A DNA stretch of 64,000 nucleotides, from assembly GCF_024169925.1 (NCBI RefSeq), contig NZ_JALJXF010000001.1:4816501-4880500 (forward strand). Direction: 5' to 3'. This stretch comes from Methylorubrum extorquens (GTDB lineage: Bacteria; Pseudomonadota; Alphaproteobacteria; Rhizobiales; Beijerinckiaceae). Shown piece by piece: positions 26,616 through 36,027 of the stretch (positions are counted from its first letter, which is position 1; the number at the start of each line of letters is the position of its first letter). The notes beneath the pieces were generated by a model. The model ran no database searches. It had not been told where the DNA came from and was given only the letters and a program-made list of their open reading frames with translations. Both the position numbers and the translations under genes were made by a program.

Positions 26616-29600
26616 ATGAACGCCATCCTGATCAAGCTGTTCGCGACCGCGCTGACCCTGTCCCAGGTCACGACGCGGCCCGATGCGGTGCGAACCCAGT
26701 TCGACCCGGCCAAGGATGGCGCGCAGGTCGTGGCGATCCTGCGCGACGGCTGCGCCCACATGCGCAAGTCCTTCGACATCGAGGACATCAATCTCGACGA
26801 GCTGATCTCCACCGCCATGGAGGATCCGAGCGCTGTGGCGGGCGACAACGCGCCCAAGATCCTGCACGGGCTCGACATCGCCGAGCTGAACACGAGCTAC
26901 AAGCAGTTCTGCAAGGCTGAGAGCTCGGCCAACTCCCCCTTCGAGGCGGCGGCGGTGATCGCGTTCTACAACAACGCCGTGAAGGATCTGCCCTCAGCCG
27001 AGGCCCTGCGCGACATCAAGCTGCCCAGCGCCAGCGTGATCCTGGATTCGGCGGGCAAACCCTATTCCGAGACCTTCGAGACCCATGGGCGCCGCCTCCT
27101 CGTGCCGATCGAGGGCGTGCCCGACCTCGTGCAAAAGGCCTTTGTCGCCGCCGAGGACAAGCGCTTCTACCAGCACCACGGCATCGACGAGCGTGGGGTG
27201 ATCCGCGCCTTCGTCGGCAACCTCGCCTCGCCGGGGCGCCCGGCCGGCGGCTCGACCATCACGCAGCAGGTGGTCAAGAACCTCTCGGTCGGTGACGACG
27301 TCACCTACGAGCGCAAGATCCGCGAGATGATCGTGGCCTCGCGCCTGGAGCGGCTCCAGACCAAGCCGCAGATCCTCGGCCTCTATCTCAACGGGATCTA
27401 TCTCGGCCGCGGCGCCTACGGCATCGAGATGGCCGCGCGGAGCTGGTTCGGGAAGTCGGTGGGCGCGCTGAGCCTGCCCGAGGCCGCCCTGCTCGCCGGC
27501 CTGCCGAAGGGGCCGAACTACTACAGCCCCGACAAGTACCCGGAGCGGGCGCGGGAGCGCCGCGCCTACGTGCTGAGCCGGATGAAGGAAGAGGGCACGA
27601 TCACCGAGGCGCAGATGAACGCAGCGGTCGCCTCCGATCTCGGCATCAAGCCGCCGGACGCCGCGCGCCAGGATTCCGGCTTCTACCTCGTCGATCAGGT
27701 CGCCCGCGAGGCGCGCAGCTTCGCCGGCCTCGAATCGCTCACCAACGCGAGCTACACCGTGCGCGCCACGGTGAATGCCGGCCTGCAAAGCGCGCTCGAA
27801 GGGGCGCTGCAGGAGGGGCTGGCGACCTACGAGCGCGGCACCGGCCGCGCCCGCTACGAGGGGCCGGAGCTGAACCTCGCCGAGGCGATCAAGCGCATCG
27901 AAGCCGCTGCGCCTGCGCCGGAGCCGGCCGCGCCGCCGCCTGCGCCCGAGGCAAAGAGGGGCGCCAAGAAAGGGGCGGACAAGGCGGCGGCGAGGGCGCC
28001 GGCCAAGCCCGCCGCCCCGCCTGCGATCCAACCCGTGATCCAGCCCCCTTGGCAGCGCGCGCTCGTCTCCGCCCGGCCGCCGCTCTACGACGTGCGCTGG
28101 CCGCTCGCGGTGGTGCTCCAAGCGGGTAAGAACGGCACCAGGGTCGGCCTGCCCGACGGCCGGGTCGCGAGCCTGGAGCCCGGCTCCGCGCGGGGAAAAC
28201 TTCAGCTCTACGATGCCGTGCGGGTGCGCCTGCGCGAGGGCAAAGGGAGCCTCCGGGCCGACCTGCGCGTGCGCCCGACCGTCCAGGGCGCCGCCATCGT
28301 CTTGGAGAACCGCACGGGCAGGATCCTGGCGATGAGCGGGGGCTTCTCCTATCCGCTGAGCCAGCTCAACCGGGTGACGCAGGCCGTGCGCCAGCCGGGT
28401 TCGACCCTGAAGCCGCTGACCTACCTCGCGGCGCTGAATGCGGGGCTCCAGCCCAACACGCTGGTGATGGATTCCGCCGTGACCCTGCCGCCCATCGGCG
28501 GAACGGGCGATTCCTGGTCGCCGAAGAACTATGACGGCGGCGGCTCCGGCGCGACGACGATCCGGCGCGGGCTCGAATTCTCGAAGAACCTCGTCACCGC
28601 CCGTCTGCTCCAGGGCGGCATCACCCCCAAGGCCCCCGATAGCCTGCAGCGCGTCTGCGACATCGCGCTGGAGGCCCAGCTCTACGCCGAATGCGAGCGC
28701 TACTATCCCTTCGTCCTCGGCGCCCAGCCGGTGCGGATGATCGATCTGGCGAGCTTCTACGCCGCCATCGCCAACGAGGGCGCGCGCCCGAGCGCCTACG
28801 CGCTGGAATCGGTCGAGCGCGACGGCAAGCCGGTCTACAGTCATCCTGACAAGGCGCCGGTGCGGATCGGCTCGGCCGACCGGGTCGCCTTCTACCAGCT
28901 CAAGACCATGCTCCAGGGCGTGACCCAACACGGCACCGCCGCGGCGCTCTCGGGCATCTCGGCCTACGTGGCCGGCAAGACCGGCACCTCTGAGAATGAG
29001 AACGACGCGTGGTTCGCCGGCTTCTCGAACGAGATCACCGTGGTGGTCTGGGCCGGCTACGACAACGCCGACGGTGTGCGCCACACGCTCGGCCGTGGAC
29101 AGACCGGCGGCCACGTCTCCGTGCCGGTGGCAAAGGCGATCTTCCAGGCGGCCTGGGCCAACGGTGTGGCGCGCACGCCGCTGGCGCCGCCTTCTCCGGA
29201 GGCGAAGGCGCTGATTGCCGACCTGCCGATCGAACCAAGGAGCGGCCAGCGCGTCCCGGGCGGGGGCTTCATCGAGCATTTCCGCCTCAAGGGCGGCCAG
29301 GTCGCCGACACGCAATACGCGCTGGTGCCCCGCGACACGCTCTACGCCATGCGCCCCGACGCGGAGGACGGCGATTACGGCAATGCGGAGGACGGGGCGG
29401 ACGTTGCCGGTGACCTCTTTGGCAACCTGCCGGGTGGGCGCCGCAGCACCGAAGACCCGTTCGTGCAGCGCCGTAGCGCCGAGACCGACCGGACTGTCGA
29501 TCCTTGGGGCCTACGCCGCGACCGCCGGGAGGAGCCGCAGGCCTGGCCCGGCCGCGACCGCTACGGGCAGGTCAACCCGGTGCCGTTCGGCTCGCCCTTC

Positions 29601-29678
29601 GACGATGAGGGCGACACCCGCGCGCGCCAGCGCCGCCGCGATCCCGACTACCTGTTCGGCGACGATCCCGGCTACTGA
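26616..29678 (+). CDS. Class A penicillin-binding protein (PBP1A-type, bifunctional transglycosylase/transpeptidase)
   Basis: With the ATG at 26616 the product is 1020 residues and opens with a hydrophobic lead MNAILIKLFATALTLSQ; a GTG at 26550 would add 22 residues. A transglycosylase domain carries the catalytic Glu in VAAEDKRFYQHHGID, then GGSTITQQVVKN and RKIREMIVASRLE. A Pro/Ala/Lys-rich insertion follows, then an OB-like segment (VGLPDGRVASLEPG). The transpeptidase has STLK near 595, SKNLV as the second motif and KTGTS near 788. The C-terminal 130 residues are Arg/Asp-rich and likely disordered. It polymerises and cross-links peptidoglycan in the periplasm. Confidence 0.93.
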   Translation: MNAILIKLFATALTLSQVTTRPDAVRTQFDPAKDGAQVVAILRDGCAHMRKSFDIEDINLDELISTAMEDPSAVAGDNAPKILHGLDIAELNTSYKQFCKAESSANSPFEAAAVIAFYNNAVKDLPSAEALRDIKLPSASVILDSAGKPYSETFETHGRRLLVPIEGVPDLVQKAFVAAEDKRFYQHHGIDERGVIRAFVGNLASPGRPAGGSTITQQVVKNLSVGDDVTYERKIREMIVASRLERLQTKPQILGLYLNGIYLGRGAYGIEMAARSWFGKSVGALSLPEAALLAGLPKGPNYYSPDKYPERARERRAYVLSRMKEEGTITEAQMNAAVASDLGIKPPDAARQDSGFYLVDQVAREARSFAGLESLTNASYTVRATVNAGLQSALEGALQEGLATYERGTGRARYEGPELNLAEAIKRIEAAAPAPEPAAPPPAPEAKRGAKKGADKAAARAPAKPAAPPAIQPVIQPPWQRALVSARPPLYDVRWPLAVVLQAGKNGTRVGLPDGRVASLEPGSARGKLQLYDAVRVRLREGKGSLRADLRVRPTVQGAAIVLENRTGRILAMSGGFSYPLSQLNRVTQAVRQPGSTLKPLTYLAALNAGLQPNTLVMDSAVTLPPIGGTGDSWSPKNYDGGGSGATTIRRGLEFSKNLVTARLLQGGITPKAPDSLQRVCDIALEAQLYAECERYYPFVLGAQPVRMIDLASFYAAIANEGARPSAYALESVERDGKPVYSHPDKAPVRIGSADRVAFYQLKTMLQGVTQHGTAAALSGISAYVAGKTGTSENENDAWFAGFSNEITVVVWAGYDNADGVRHTLGRGQTGGHVSVPVAKAIFQAAWANGVARTPLAPPSPEAKALIADLPIEPRSGQRVPGGGFIEHFRLKGGQVADTQYALVPRDTLYAMRPDAEDGDYGNAEDGADVAGDLFGNLPGGRRSTEDPFVQRRSAETDRTVDPWGLRRDRREEPQAWPGRDRYGQVNPVPFGSPFDDEGDTRARQRRRDPDYLFGDDPGY

Positions 29679-29735
29679 GCCTACGCCTTTGGCGCCCTCC
29701 GACGCCCTCCCTCATCGACTCCTCCGAGGTCCGCT

Positions 29736-30797
29736 TTGCCCAGGCTTTTTCCGGCCGCCCTTCTCGTCGCGCTCGCGCTGGCAGTGCCCGCCCGCGCGCA
29801 AGAGGCAGCAAAAGATCTCCCGAAGCCCGCCGCCCTGGTCTCCGACCGGGTCAAGGACGTGCCGGCCCTGACGCCGGGCGACGCCGCGAGCCTCAAGCCC
29901 GGCACGGTGCTGTTCAGCGATCACCGCGAGGCCGCCTCGACCAATCCGGAGAGCGGGCTGATCGCCTTCGAAGCGTGGCGGAAGGCGCGGGGTCCGGAGG
30001 CCGCCGCGCTCAGCCCCTGGCCCGGCTATACCGAGCCCGACTACACCCAGACGGTGAACGGCGTCGCCAAGCCGCGCCACGAGACCCTGAAGGTCTATGT
30101 CGCGGAAGGCCGCTTCGTCGTGGCCAAGCCGCCCTCCGCGATTGATCTCTCGGCGTTTGCCAACTTGGACTTCCTGGCCAAGATGGATCCGGTGATCCGC
30201 CACAAGCGGCTCGAACCGGCAGAGGTAACGCCGACCAAGGACCCGGCCGCCGCCTTCGCCAAGCGTCCCGACCGGCCTTGGTGCGGGGCGGGCGGTGTCT
30301 GCATCGAGTCGCGCTACGATCTCGAGGGCAAGCTGCCGCTCGGCGTGAAGCTCGCCAACAAGCTGGAACTCGGCTCCTCGAAAAGGATAGCGGAGTTCGT
30401 CTCGTTCCAGAGCGAGCTGCGGGTGCTGCCGCCGGCCGAGGCGGCGGGCCTCGCCGCGCTCACGAAGATCGACACGCCCGTGGCGGGTGGCCTCGAACAG
30501 ACGATCTTCTGGGTCAACCAGATCCTGCGCTTCGGCAAGTTCCTGGCGGTGATGCAGCCGGCCCCGGACGATCCGAACCGGACGGTGGTGACGACCTACA
30601 TGGCTCTGGCCATCAAGGCCGACGTGCTGGAGCGCAAACAGGAATACGCCCGCGTGCCGGTGCTGAAGAACCTGCTGCCGGTGCAGGTGCTGATGGGCAA
30701 TTCCTCGTTCAACACCGGCACCTCGATCAGCGCGGGCGTGCCGACCTACGCCCGCAACCGCATCGTCGCCTTCGCCGACGCCCTGGCGAAAAGGTGA
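29736..30797 (+). CDS. Exported protein of unknown function
   Basis: The 353-residue protein starts at a TTG and has a signal peptide (LFPAALLVALALAVPARAQ). It then shows no domain that I recognise. Visible features are a repeated use of FVVAKPPSAIDLSAFANLDF, a short Cys pair in PWCGAGGVCIES and a C-terminal segment KNLLPVQVLMGNSSFNTGTS. It lies 57 bp downstream of the PBP gene in the same direction and may share its transcript, which would suit an envelope function. That link is inferred from position only. Confidence 0.65.
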   Translation: MPRLFPAALLVALALAVPARAQEAAKDLPKPAALVSDRVKDVPALTPGDAASLKPGTVLFSDHREAASTNPESGLIAFEAWRKARGPEAAALSPWPGYTEPDYTQTVNGVAKPRHETLKVYVAEGRFVVAKPPSAIDLSAFANLDFLAKMDPVIRHKRLEPAEVTPTKDPAAAFAKRPDRPWCGAGGVCIESRYDLEGKLPLGVKLANKLELGSSKRIAEFVSFQSELRVLPPAEAAGLAALTKIDTPVAGGLEQTIFWVNQILRFGKFLAVMQPAPDDPNRTVVTTYMALAIKADVLERKQEYARVPVLKNLLPVQVLMGNSSFNTGTSISAGVPTYARNRIVAFADALAKR

Positions 30798-31080
30798 CAT
30801 ACGTTCACCGGCGTCATTCATTCCTCACAAAAACGTGAGCAAGAGGGATAAGTGTCGCCGGAAAGATACAGACACATTCTGGTATATTGGATAAAGTAAT
30901 ACGACTCGTTCCTGAGACCGCGAGTCACCTCAGCCGGCGCGCCCCACGGGCGCGCCGCTTTTTGTTTGGGCCGGTCTCATTGCCAGTGAGGCCGGAGGGT
31001 GGCGTATCGTCCCGCCGGATTGCAGGTGGAGCGTCCCAGGCGTCGAAGCTGTCCTCGGTAGGATTCCGGAAAATTCCACG
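30798..31080. other. Intergenic region with hairpins, candidate small RNA
   Basis: No protein frame is visible. Bases 30793-30809 (GGTGA..TCACC) and 30824-30839 (CTCAC..GTGAG) form two short inverted repeats. Bases 30860-30900 are AT-rich (TATATTGGATAAAGTAATA). A third small stem (GACTCG/CGAGTC, 30903-30926) is followed directly by a strong terminator at 30935-30963. An RNA of roughly 65-80 nt starting near 30890 is possible. Confidence 0.4.
30935..30963 (+). terminator. Rho-independent terminator
   Basis: CGGCGCGCCC pairs perfectly with GGGCGCGCCG around CAC and is followed by CTTTTTG. It is about 140 bp after the stop of the 353-residue exported protein, and may end that message or a separate small RNA. 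Confidence 0.88.
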
Positions 31081-31605
31081 ATGAGATCGTGCAGGCTCGT
31101 TCTCGCGCTCCTGACGCTGGTCGTCTTCTCCTACGATGGCAGCGGCACAAGCGCGGCCACCGTGAGCCGTTGCGCGCTCGATCTTATCCTGGCGCCGGAC
31201 GGCACGCCGACGCTGACGGGCGACTGTCCGCGCGATGCGGGAGGCGTCGCGGCGGCCCTCACACGCGCGCAGGGTACGCTCGCATCCACCAGAGTGATCG
31301 CGCTCGGGCGCACGACCTTCGGCCCGGCCGGGCTGTTCGATCGCTGCGCGGTGATGGCGCGCCTCGCCGACGATCCGCGCTGGACCGTATCGATCGACAG
31401 CCGCAGGGCCAGCGTGCCACTCCGTGATGGGCTCAAGGCCGACCTGCTGGCCCCGGCCATCGCCGCTGCGCTTGCCCGAGCGGGGCGCAAGTTGCGCGGC
31501 GTGAGCCTGGAAACGGTTCTTCTGTCCGACGCCCCGGCCGAGGACTGCCCCAAGAGCCCTGCCCGAGCACCGATCGAGGCGCAGATGTGGTTGTCATTGG
31601 AGTAG
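31081..31605 (+). CDS. Small exported protein of unknown function
   Basis: The 174-residue product begins with a signal peptide (SCRLVLALLTLVVFSYDGSG then TSAA). The mature part has four cysteines and a pattern of helices and strands, with CALDLILAPDGTPTLTGDCP near the start. I do not recognise a family. The gene is convergent with the OprB porin gene 15 bp away. A ribosome-binding site is not obvious upstream, so the start is less sure. Confidence 0.55.
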   Translation: MRSCRLVLALLTLVVFSYDGSGTSAATVSRCALDLILAPDGTPTLTGDCPRDAGGVAAALTRAQGTLASTRVIALGRTTFGPAGLFDRCAVMARLADDPRWTVSIDSRRASVPLRDGLKADLLAPAIAAALARAGRKLRGVSLETVLLSDAPAEDCPKSPARAPIEAQMWLSLE

Positions 31606-31620
31606 GTGCCGTGCCGCTCC

Positions 31621-33126
31621 TCACGGATTGCCTGGGCCCTTGGCGAGGCCGGCAAGAGTGAACAGGTCCACCGAGAGCTTGGCGCCGACCACGAACGCGT
31701 CGGGAATGTTCTTCGGGTAGTACGGAAACCGCGTCTGGTCCGGGTTGACGATGTATTGCAGGTTCGGCGTCAGCCGGATCGCGGGCGAGACCTGGATGCC
31801 GTAGTTCAGCTCCATCATGATCTGCTGCCGCGGAAGCGTGCGGAACAGACCGAGGGAGGCTTGCGCCGCCTCGATATTGTCGAGCGCCAGCGGGCTGAAG
31901 GCTTGCGTGTTGATGACGAAGCCGACCGTATCGTAGGGGCGCCCCGCGAAGGTGCCGGTCTGAAGCGCGCCGATCTCCAGGAAGTAATCCTCGACCAAGC
32001 GCCCCCCGGTGCCGGCCATGGCGACGCCGAACAGGGTCAGCCCCTGGATACCGTTCGGATCGGGGCGCCAGACCATTTGGTCGAAGCGGGCATAGATGCC
32101 TGAGCGGCCGAACCGGGTGGCGGGGGACAATCCGGTGAGCACCCGGCGGCCGCCGGCCACGTCCCGCACCGGGTCGGTGTAATCGGAGCGATCGACCCAG
32201 CCGCCGATGCCGTAATTGCGGGGCAGCGCATCGTTGGCGAAGGTCGTCGAGTAGCCGAGTTCGAACGGCACGATCGCGCCGGTCGCGCCCTTGGTCGAGA
32301 AGTCGAGGCCGTTGTCGCCGGGCTGCTGGTGCAGCGGGTTCACCTCGTAGGCGCCGACATGGAAGAACACCCGATCCGTCAGCCACGCCTTGGCGTGCCC
32401 GCCCCAACTCGCCACCGGCCAGAAGGTGAAGTTCGAGGTCTTGAACACGAAGGTGGGGTTGCCGCAGGCGGAATTCGTCTGAAAATTGCAGTAGACCGGC
32501 GAGTTCAGGAAGTTGATGTTGGCGACCAAGCGTCCGACCTCGATGTCGAGCCGATTGTCGAGCAGCTTCTGCTGGTAGGAGAGCAGCGTCAGCCGCGTGG
32601 TCTGGCCGCCGCCGAAGATCTCCTGCACGCTCGTGTTGTTGCCGATGAAGTCGTCGGCGAGGTTGCGGCCATGGCGGTTGGTGACCGCAACATGGACCGA
32701 GCCACCCTCGATCCCGGCCAGCCGTTGCAGGTCGGCGTCGATGCCGAAGAAGAGCTGTCCGGCGTAAGCGCTGCCCTGGCGGATGCCGCCGACAGGGTTG
32801 GCCGCCGCCTGTCCCGTATAGTTGAGCAGGAACGAGAGGCCGTTGCCGAAATCGAATGTGCCGGGCGACAGGGCCGGGGGCGTCGCGGATTGGCCGAGCA
32901 CGTCGGCGGCGGCGGCCGCGCTGCCATCATTGCCGAAGGGCCGGGGCGGTGGCGCCCGCCGGGCGACCCGCCGCAGGGCGGGGCGCCGGACGACGGCTGG
33001 GACGCCGCTCTCGGCACGCGCGAGGCCCGGCTGCGGGGGCGCATCCCGCGCGCCGGCCGGCATCGCCCCTGGCCCGAGCGCCGTGAACAGGCCGATCGCG
33101 GCCCAAGCTGCCTTTTCGGCTTTCAT
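31621..33126 (-). CDS. Carbohydrate-selective porin, OprB family
   Basis: The 501-residue protein has a signal peptide (AAWAAIGLFTALGPGAMPAGA), an unconserved Ala/Pro/Arg-rich spacer of about 70 residues and a beta-barrel domain. The barrel starts NGLSFLLNYTGQAAANPVGG, continues through FFGIDADLQRLAGIEGGS and ends in VVGAKLSVDLFTLAGLAKG. Aromatic residues alternate along predicted strands (for example YAGQLFFGIDADL). OprB porins admit glucose and related sugars through the outer membrane. The fructose PTS operon lies next to it, in the same direction, so fructose entry is a reasonable guess. Confidence 0.85.
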   Translation of the reverse strand: MKAEKAAWAAIGLFTALGPGAMPAGARDAPPQPGLARAESGVPAVVRRPALRRVARRAPPPRPFGNDGSAAAAADVLGQSATPPALSPGTFDFGNGLSFLLNYTGQAAANPVGGIRQGSAYAGQLFFGIDADLQRLAGIEGGSVHVAVTNRHGRNLADDFIGNNTSVQEIFGGGQTTRLTLLSYQQKLLDNRLDIEVGRLVANINFLNSPVYCNFQTNSACGNPTFVFKTSNFTFWPVASWGGHAKAWLTDRVFFHVGAYEVNPLHQQPGDNGLDFSTKGATGAIVPFELGYSTTFANDALPRNYGIGGWVDRSDYTDPVRDVAGGRRVLTGLSPATRFGRSGIYARFDQMVWRPDPNGIQGLTLFGVAMAGTGGRLVEDYFLEIGALQTGTFAGRPYDTVGFVINTQAFSPLALDNIEAAQASLGLFRTLPRQQIMMELNYGIQVSPAIRLTPNLQYIVNPDQTRFPYYPKNIPDAFVVGAKLSVDLFTLAGLAKGPGNP

Positions 33127-33304
33127 GTCGTTCCCCCATCGACGACGTGTCGGTTTGTCTTGGCGCCCCGTTTCGGGATGTGATTTGAGTGAACAATAAC
33201 TAAGAGTTGCATCTTGGTGCGACCAGCATCTGCGTGAGTCGCTCTCGAAGCGGGGCGCGGACGAGGCGGTCGCGCGCGCCGTCGGTTCGGCTCCGCCCGA
33301 CCGA

Positions 33305-35029
33305 TCAGGCGGCGCGCTTCTTCAGGAAGCCGACCAGAAGCCCCGTCACGATCGTGCCCACGGCGAGCGCGATCAGCGCGCCCGTCACGTTGGTCACGGC
33401 GTTGGGGATCGGCAGCACGAACAGGCCGCCATGGGGCACCTTGAGGGTCACGCCCGAGGTGAGGGCGATGGCGCCCGCAACGGCCGAGCCGGCCACCATG
33501 GAGGGGATCACCCGCAGCGGGTCGGCGGCGGCAAAGGGGATCGCGCCTTCGGTGATGAAGGCCGCGCCCAGTACGGCGGCCGCGCCGCCGGCCTCGCGCT
33601 CCGGCGCAGTGAAGCGGGACGGGAACAGCCGGGTGGCGAGCGCAATGCCGAGCGGGGGCGTCATGCCGCCGAGCATCACCGCCGCCATCGGCGCATCGAC
33701 GCCCGACGAGAGCAAGGCGGCGGAGGAGGCGTAGGCCGCCTTGTTGATCGGCCCGCCCATATCGACCGCCATCATCCCGCCGAGCACGAGGCCGAGCAGC
33801 AGAGCGCTCGCCCCCTGCATTCCCTTCAGCCACTCGGTGAGCGCGGCGAGCCCGGCGGCCACCGGCACGCCGACGACGTAGACCATCAGGAGGCCGGTGA
33901 TCGTGGTGGCGATGAGCGGTAGGATCAGGACGGGCTTCAGGCCCTCCAGATTCCTGTGCAGGCGGATGTGCTTGTTCAGGAAACTTGTCGTGTAGCCGGC
34001 GATGAAACCTGCCGCGATGCCGCCGAGAAAGCCGGCCTGAAGGTTGGCGGCCAGCATGCCGCCGATCATGCCGGGCGCGATGCCGGGCCGGTCGGCGATC
34101 GAGTAGGCGATGTAGCCGGCGAGCGCCGGCACGATCAGGGCAAAGGCGGCCTTGGCGCCGATCTCGCCCAGCGCGTAGCCGAGTGTGCCGGCATTCTCCG
34201 GCTTCATCGCGTCGATGCCCCCAAAAGCGAAGGCGAGCGCGATCAAGAGGCCGCCCGCCACCACGAAGGGCAGCATGAAGGAGACGCCCGTCATCAGGTG
34301 CTTGTAGGCGCCGGCTTGTCTCTCGGCGGCGGCCGGGCGGGCGGGGCCGTCGGCCTGCGCCTCGGCGGTGCCCGCCGCCTGCATCTGCGCCTCGGCCAGC
34401 GCGGTGGCGATCAGGCCCTTGCCGTCGCGGATCGCGGCCTTGGTGTTGGTGGCGTAGACCCGTTTGCCGGCAAAGCGCGCCCGGTCGACGCCGGTATCGG
34501 CGGCAATGAGCACGATGTCGGCGGCCGCGATCTCCGGCGCGGTCAGCGCGTCGCGGGCACCGACGGAGCCTTGCGTCTCGACGCGGACGGCGTGGCCGAG
34601 GGCCTGGGCCGCGGCCTGGATGCCCTCGGCCGCCATGAAGGTGTGGGCGATACCGGTGGGGCAGGAGGTGATCGCCACGATTCTCTTGCGGCCGGCCGCG
34701 GCGCCTGCTGCGGGCGAGGGCGCTTCCGCGCCGGCGCTCAAGCGGTCGAACACGGCGTTGACGTCGGTGAGCACGTCCTCGATCGCGGCGCGCGCCCGGT
34801 GCAGCGCGCCGAAGCGGCCCTCTCCGAGGTCGCCCTCGCCGACGAGCAGCACGGCTTTCGCCCCCGCGATGGCTGCCTCGGAGAGCGGGTTGCCGCCGGC
34901 GCTCTTGCTGCGAATTTCGAGAGTGATCGGCGTGTTGCGCCGCCCGGCCGCCTTGCGCAGGGCCTCGGCGGCAAGGACGGCGTGGGTGGAGAGGTCTCCG
35001 CCTCCCACCACGGCCAGAAGCTGTGCCAT
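33305..35029 (-). CDS. fruA: PTS fructose transporter subunit IIBC
   Basis: The 574-residue protein has two IIB-like domains followed by a IIC transmembrane domain. The first IIB (about 1-100) opens VVGGGDLSTHAVLAAEAL and lacks the phosphorylated cysteine. The second has it in AITSCPTGIAHTFMAAEG (Cys123). The IIC part (about 240-574) includes HLMTGVSFMLPFVVAGGLL, MGGPINKAAYASS and FITEGAIPFAA. It transports fructose while phosphorylating it to fructose 1-phosphate. The start follows GAGGAAA. It is the third gene of fruBKA, 47 bp after fruK. Confidence 0.96.
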   Translation of the reverse strand: MAQLLAVVGGGDLSTHAVLAAEALRKAAGRRNTPITLEIRSKSAGGNPLSEAAIAGAKAVLLVGEGDLGEGRFGALHRARAAIEDVLTDVNAVFDRLSAGAEAPSPAAGAAAGRKRIVAITSCPTGIAHTFMAAEGIQAAAQALGHAVRVETQGSVGARDALTAPEIAAADIVLIAADTGVDRARFAGKRVYATNTKAAIRDGKGLIATALAEAQMQAAGTAEAQADGPARPAAAERQAGAYKHLMTGVSFMLPFVVAGGLLIALAFAFGGIDAMKPENAGTLGYALGEIGAKAAFALIVPALAGYIAYSIADRPGIAPGMIGGMLAANLQAGFLGGIAAGFIAGYTTSFLNKHIRLHRNLEGLKPVLILPLIATTITGLLMVYVVGVPVAAGLAALTEWLKGMQGASALLLGLVLGGMMAVDMGGPINKAAYASSAALLSSGVDAPMAAVMLGGMTPPLGIALATRLFPSRFTAPEREAGGAAAVLGAAFITEGAIPFAAADPLRVIPSMVAGSAVAGAIALTSGVTLKVPHGGLFVLPIPNAVTNVTGALIALAVGTIVTGLLVGFLKKRAA

Positions 35030-35076
35030 GGGTTTCCTCCTCGGATTTTTGCTTGGTCGTTGGCCGTCCGTCGCGC

Positions 35077-36024
35077 TCAGCCCAGGGGCTCGACCCGGAT
35101 CTCGGCGGCGAGTGCCTCCACCTCGGCCCGTCCCGGCAGGTTCGCCCCCGTGCGGCTGAGCTTGCCCGCGGCGAAGGCCAGCGCCCGCCGGGCGAGGTCG
35201 GGCAGGGCCAGGCCGTCGTGCAGCCCGGCGACGAGGCCGGCGACAAGGGCGTCGCCCGCGCCGACGGTGCTCGCCACCCGCGTCGGCGGGGGCAGCGCCC
35301 GCACCGCGCCCTCGGACGCGACGAACAGCGCGCCCTCGGCTCCAAGCGAAACGCAAACCAGGGCAATGCCTCGGCTCTGGAGTTCCCTCGCCGCGTCGAG
35401 CACGTCCGCGAGGGCGGGAAGCGGGCGCCCGGCCCATTCCTCCAACTCGTGCCGGTTCGGCTTGATCGCGTTGGGCAGGCTCTCTCGCCGCGCCGCGAGG
35501 GCGGCGGCTAGAGCCGGCCCGGAGGCATCGAGGACGACGCGGACGCCGCGGCGCTTCAGCTCGGCGGTGAGCCGGACATAGATGTCGGGACCGAGCGAGC
35601 GCGGCAGGCTCCCGGCGAGCACCGCAAGGCTGCCGGGACCGGTGAGATCGTTCAGGACCGCGCGCGCCGCCTCGACGATGGACGGGCCGAATTCGAGCCC
35701 CGGCAGGTTGATGTCGGTGGTCTCGCCGGTCGATGCGTCGAGCAGCTTGAGGTTGGTGCGCGTCTCGCCGGCGATCCAGACGAAGCGGTCGTCGATGCCC
35801 TTGGCCGCCAGAAGCTGCGCGAACGGCGCGGCGTTGTCCTGGCCGAGCACGCCGGTGGCGGCGACCGGCAGGCCCCAATCGGCGAGGCAGCAGGCGACGT
35901 TGACGCCCTTGCCGCCGGCATCCGACCAGACCGAGCGGGCGCGGTGGACGCTGCCGGGGGAGAGGGTTTCCAGGGTGACGGTCTGGTCGATCGCCGGGTT
36001 GAGGGTGAGGGTGACGAGGCGCAT
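35077..36024 (-). CDS. fruK: 1-phosphofructokinase
   Basis: The 315-residue PfkB-family kinase shows TLTLNPAIDQTVTL at the N-terminus, the GGKGVNVA substrate loop and the C-terminal TVGAGDALVAGLVAGL signature with the catalytic Asp. It phosphorylates fructose 1-phosphate to fructose 1,6-bisphosphate after PTS uptake. The gene starts 3 bp after the fruB stop, so the two are probably coupled translationally. Confidence 0.96.
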   Translation of the reverse strand: MRLVTLTLNPAIDQTVTLETLSPGSVHRARSVWSDAGGKGVNVACCLADWGLPVAATGVLGQDNAAPFAQLLAAKGIDDRFVWIAGETRTNLKLLDASTGETTDINLPGLEFGPSIVEAARAVLNDLTGPGSLAVLAGSLPRSLGPDIYVRLTAELKRRGVRVVLDASGPALAAALAARRESLPNAIKPNRHELEEWAGRPLPALADVLDAARELQSRGIALVCVSLGAEGALFVASEGAVRALPPPTRVASTVGAGDALVAGLVAGLHDGLALPDLARRALAFAAGKLSRTGANLPGRAEVEALAAEIRVEPLG

Positions 36025-36027
36025 CGC

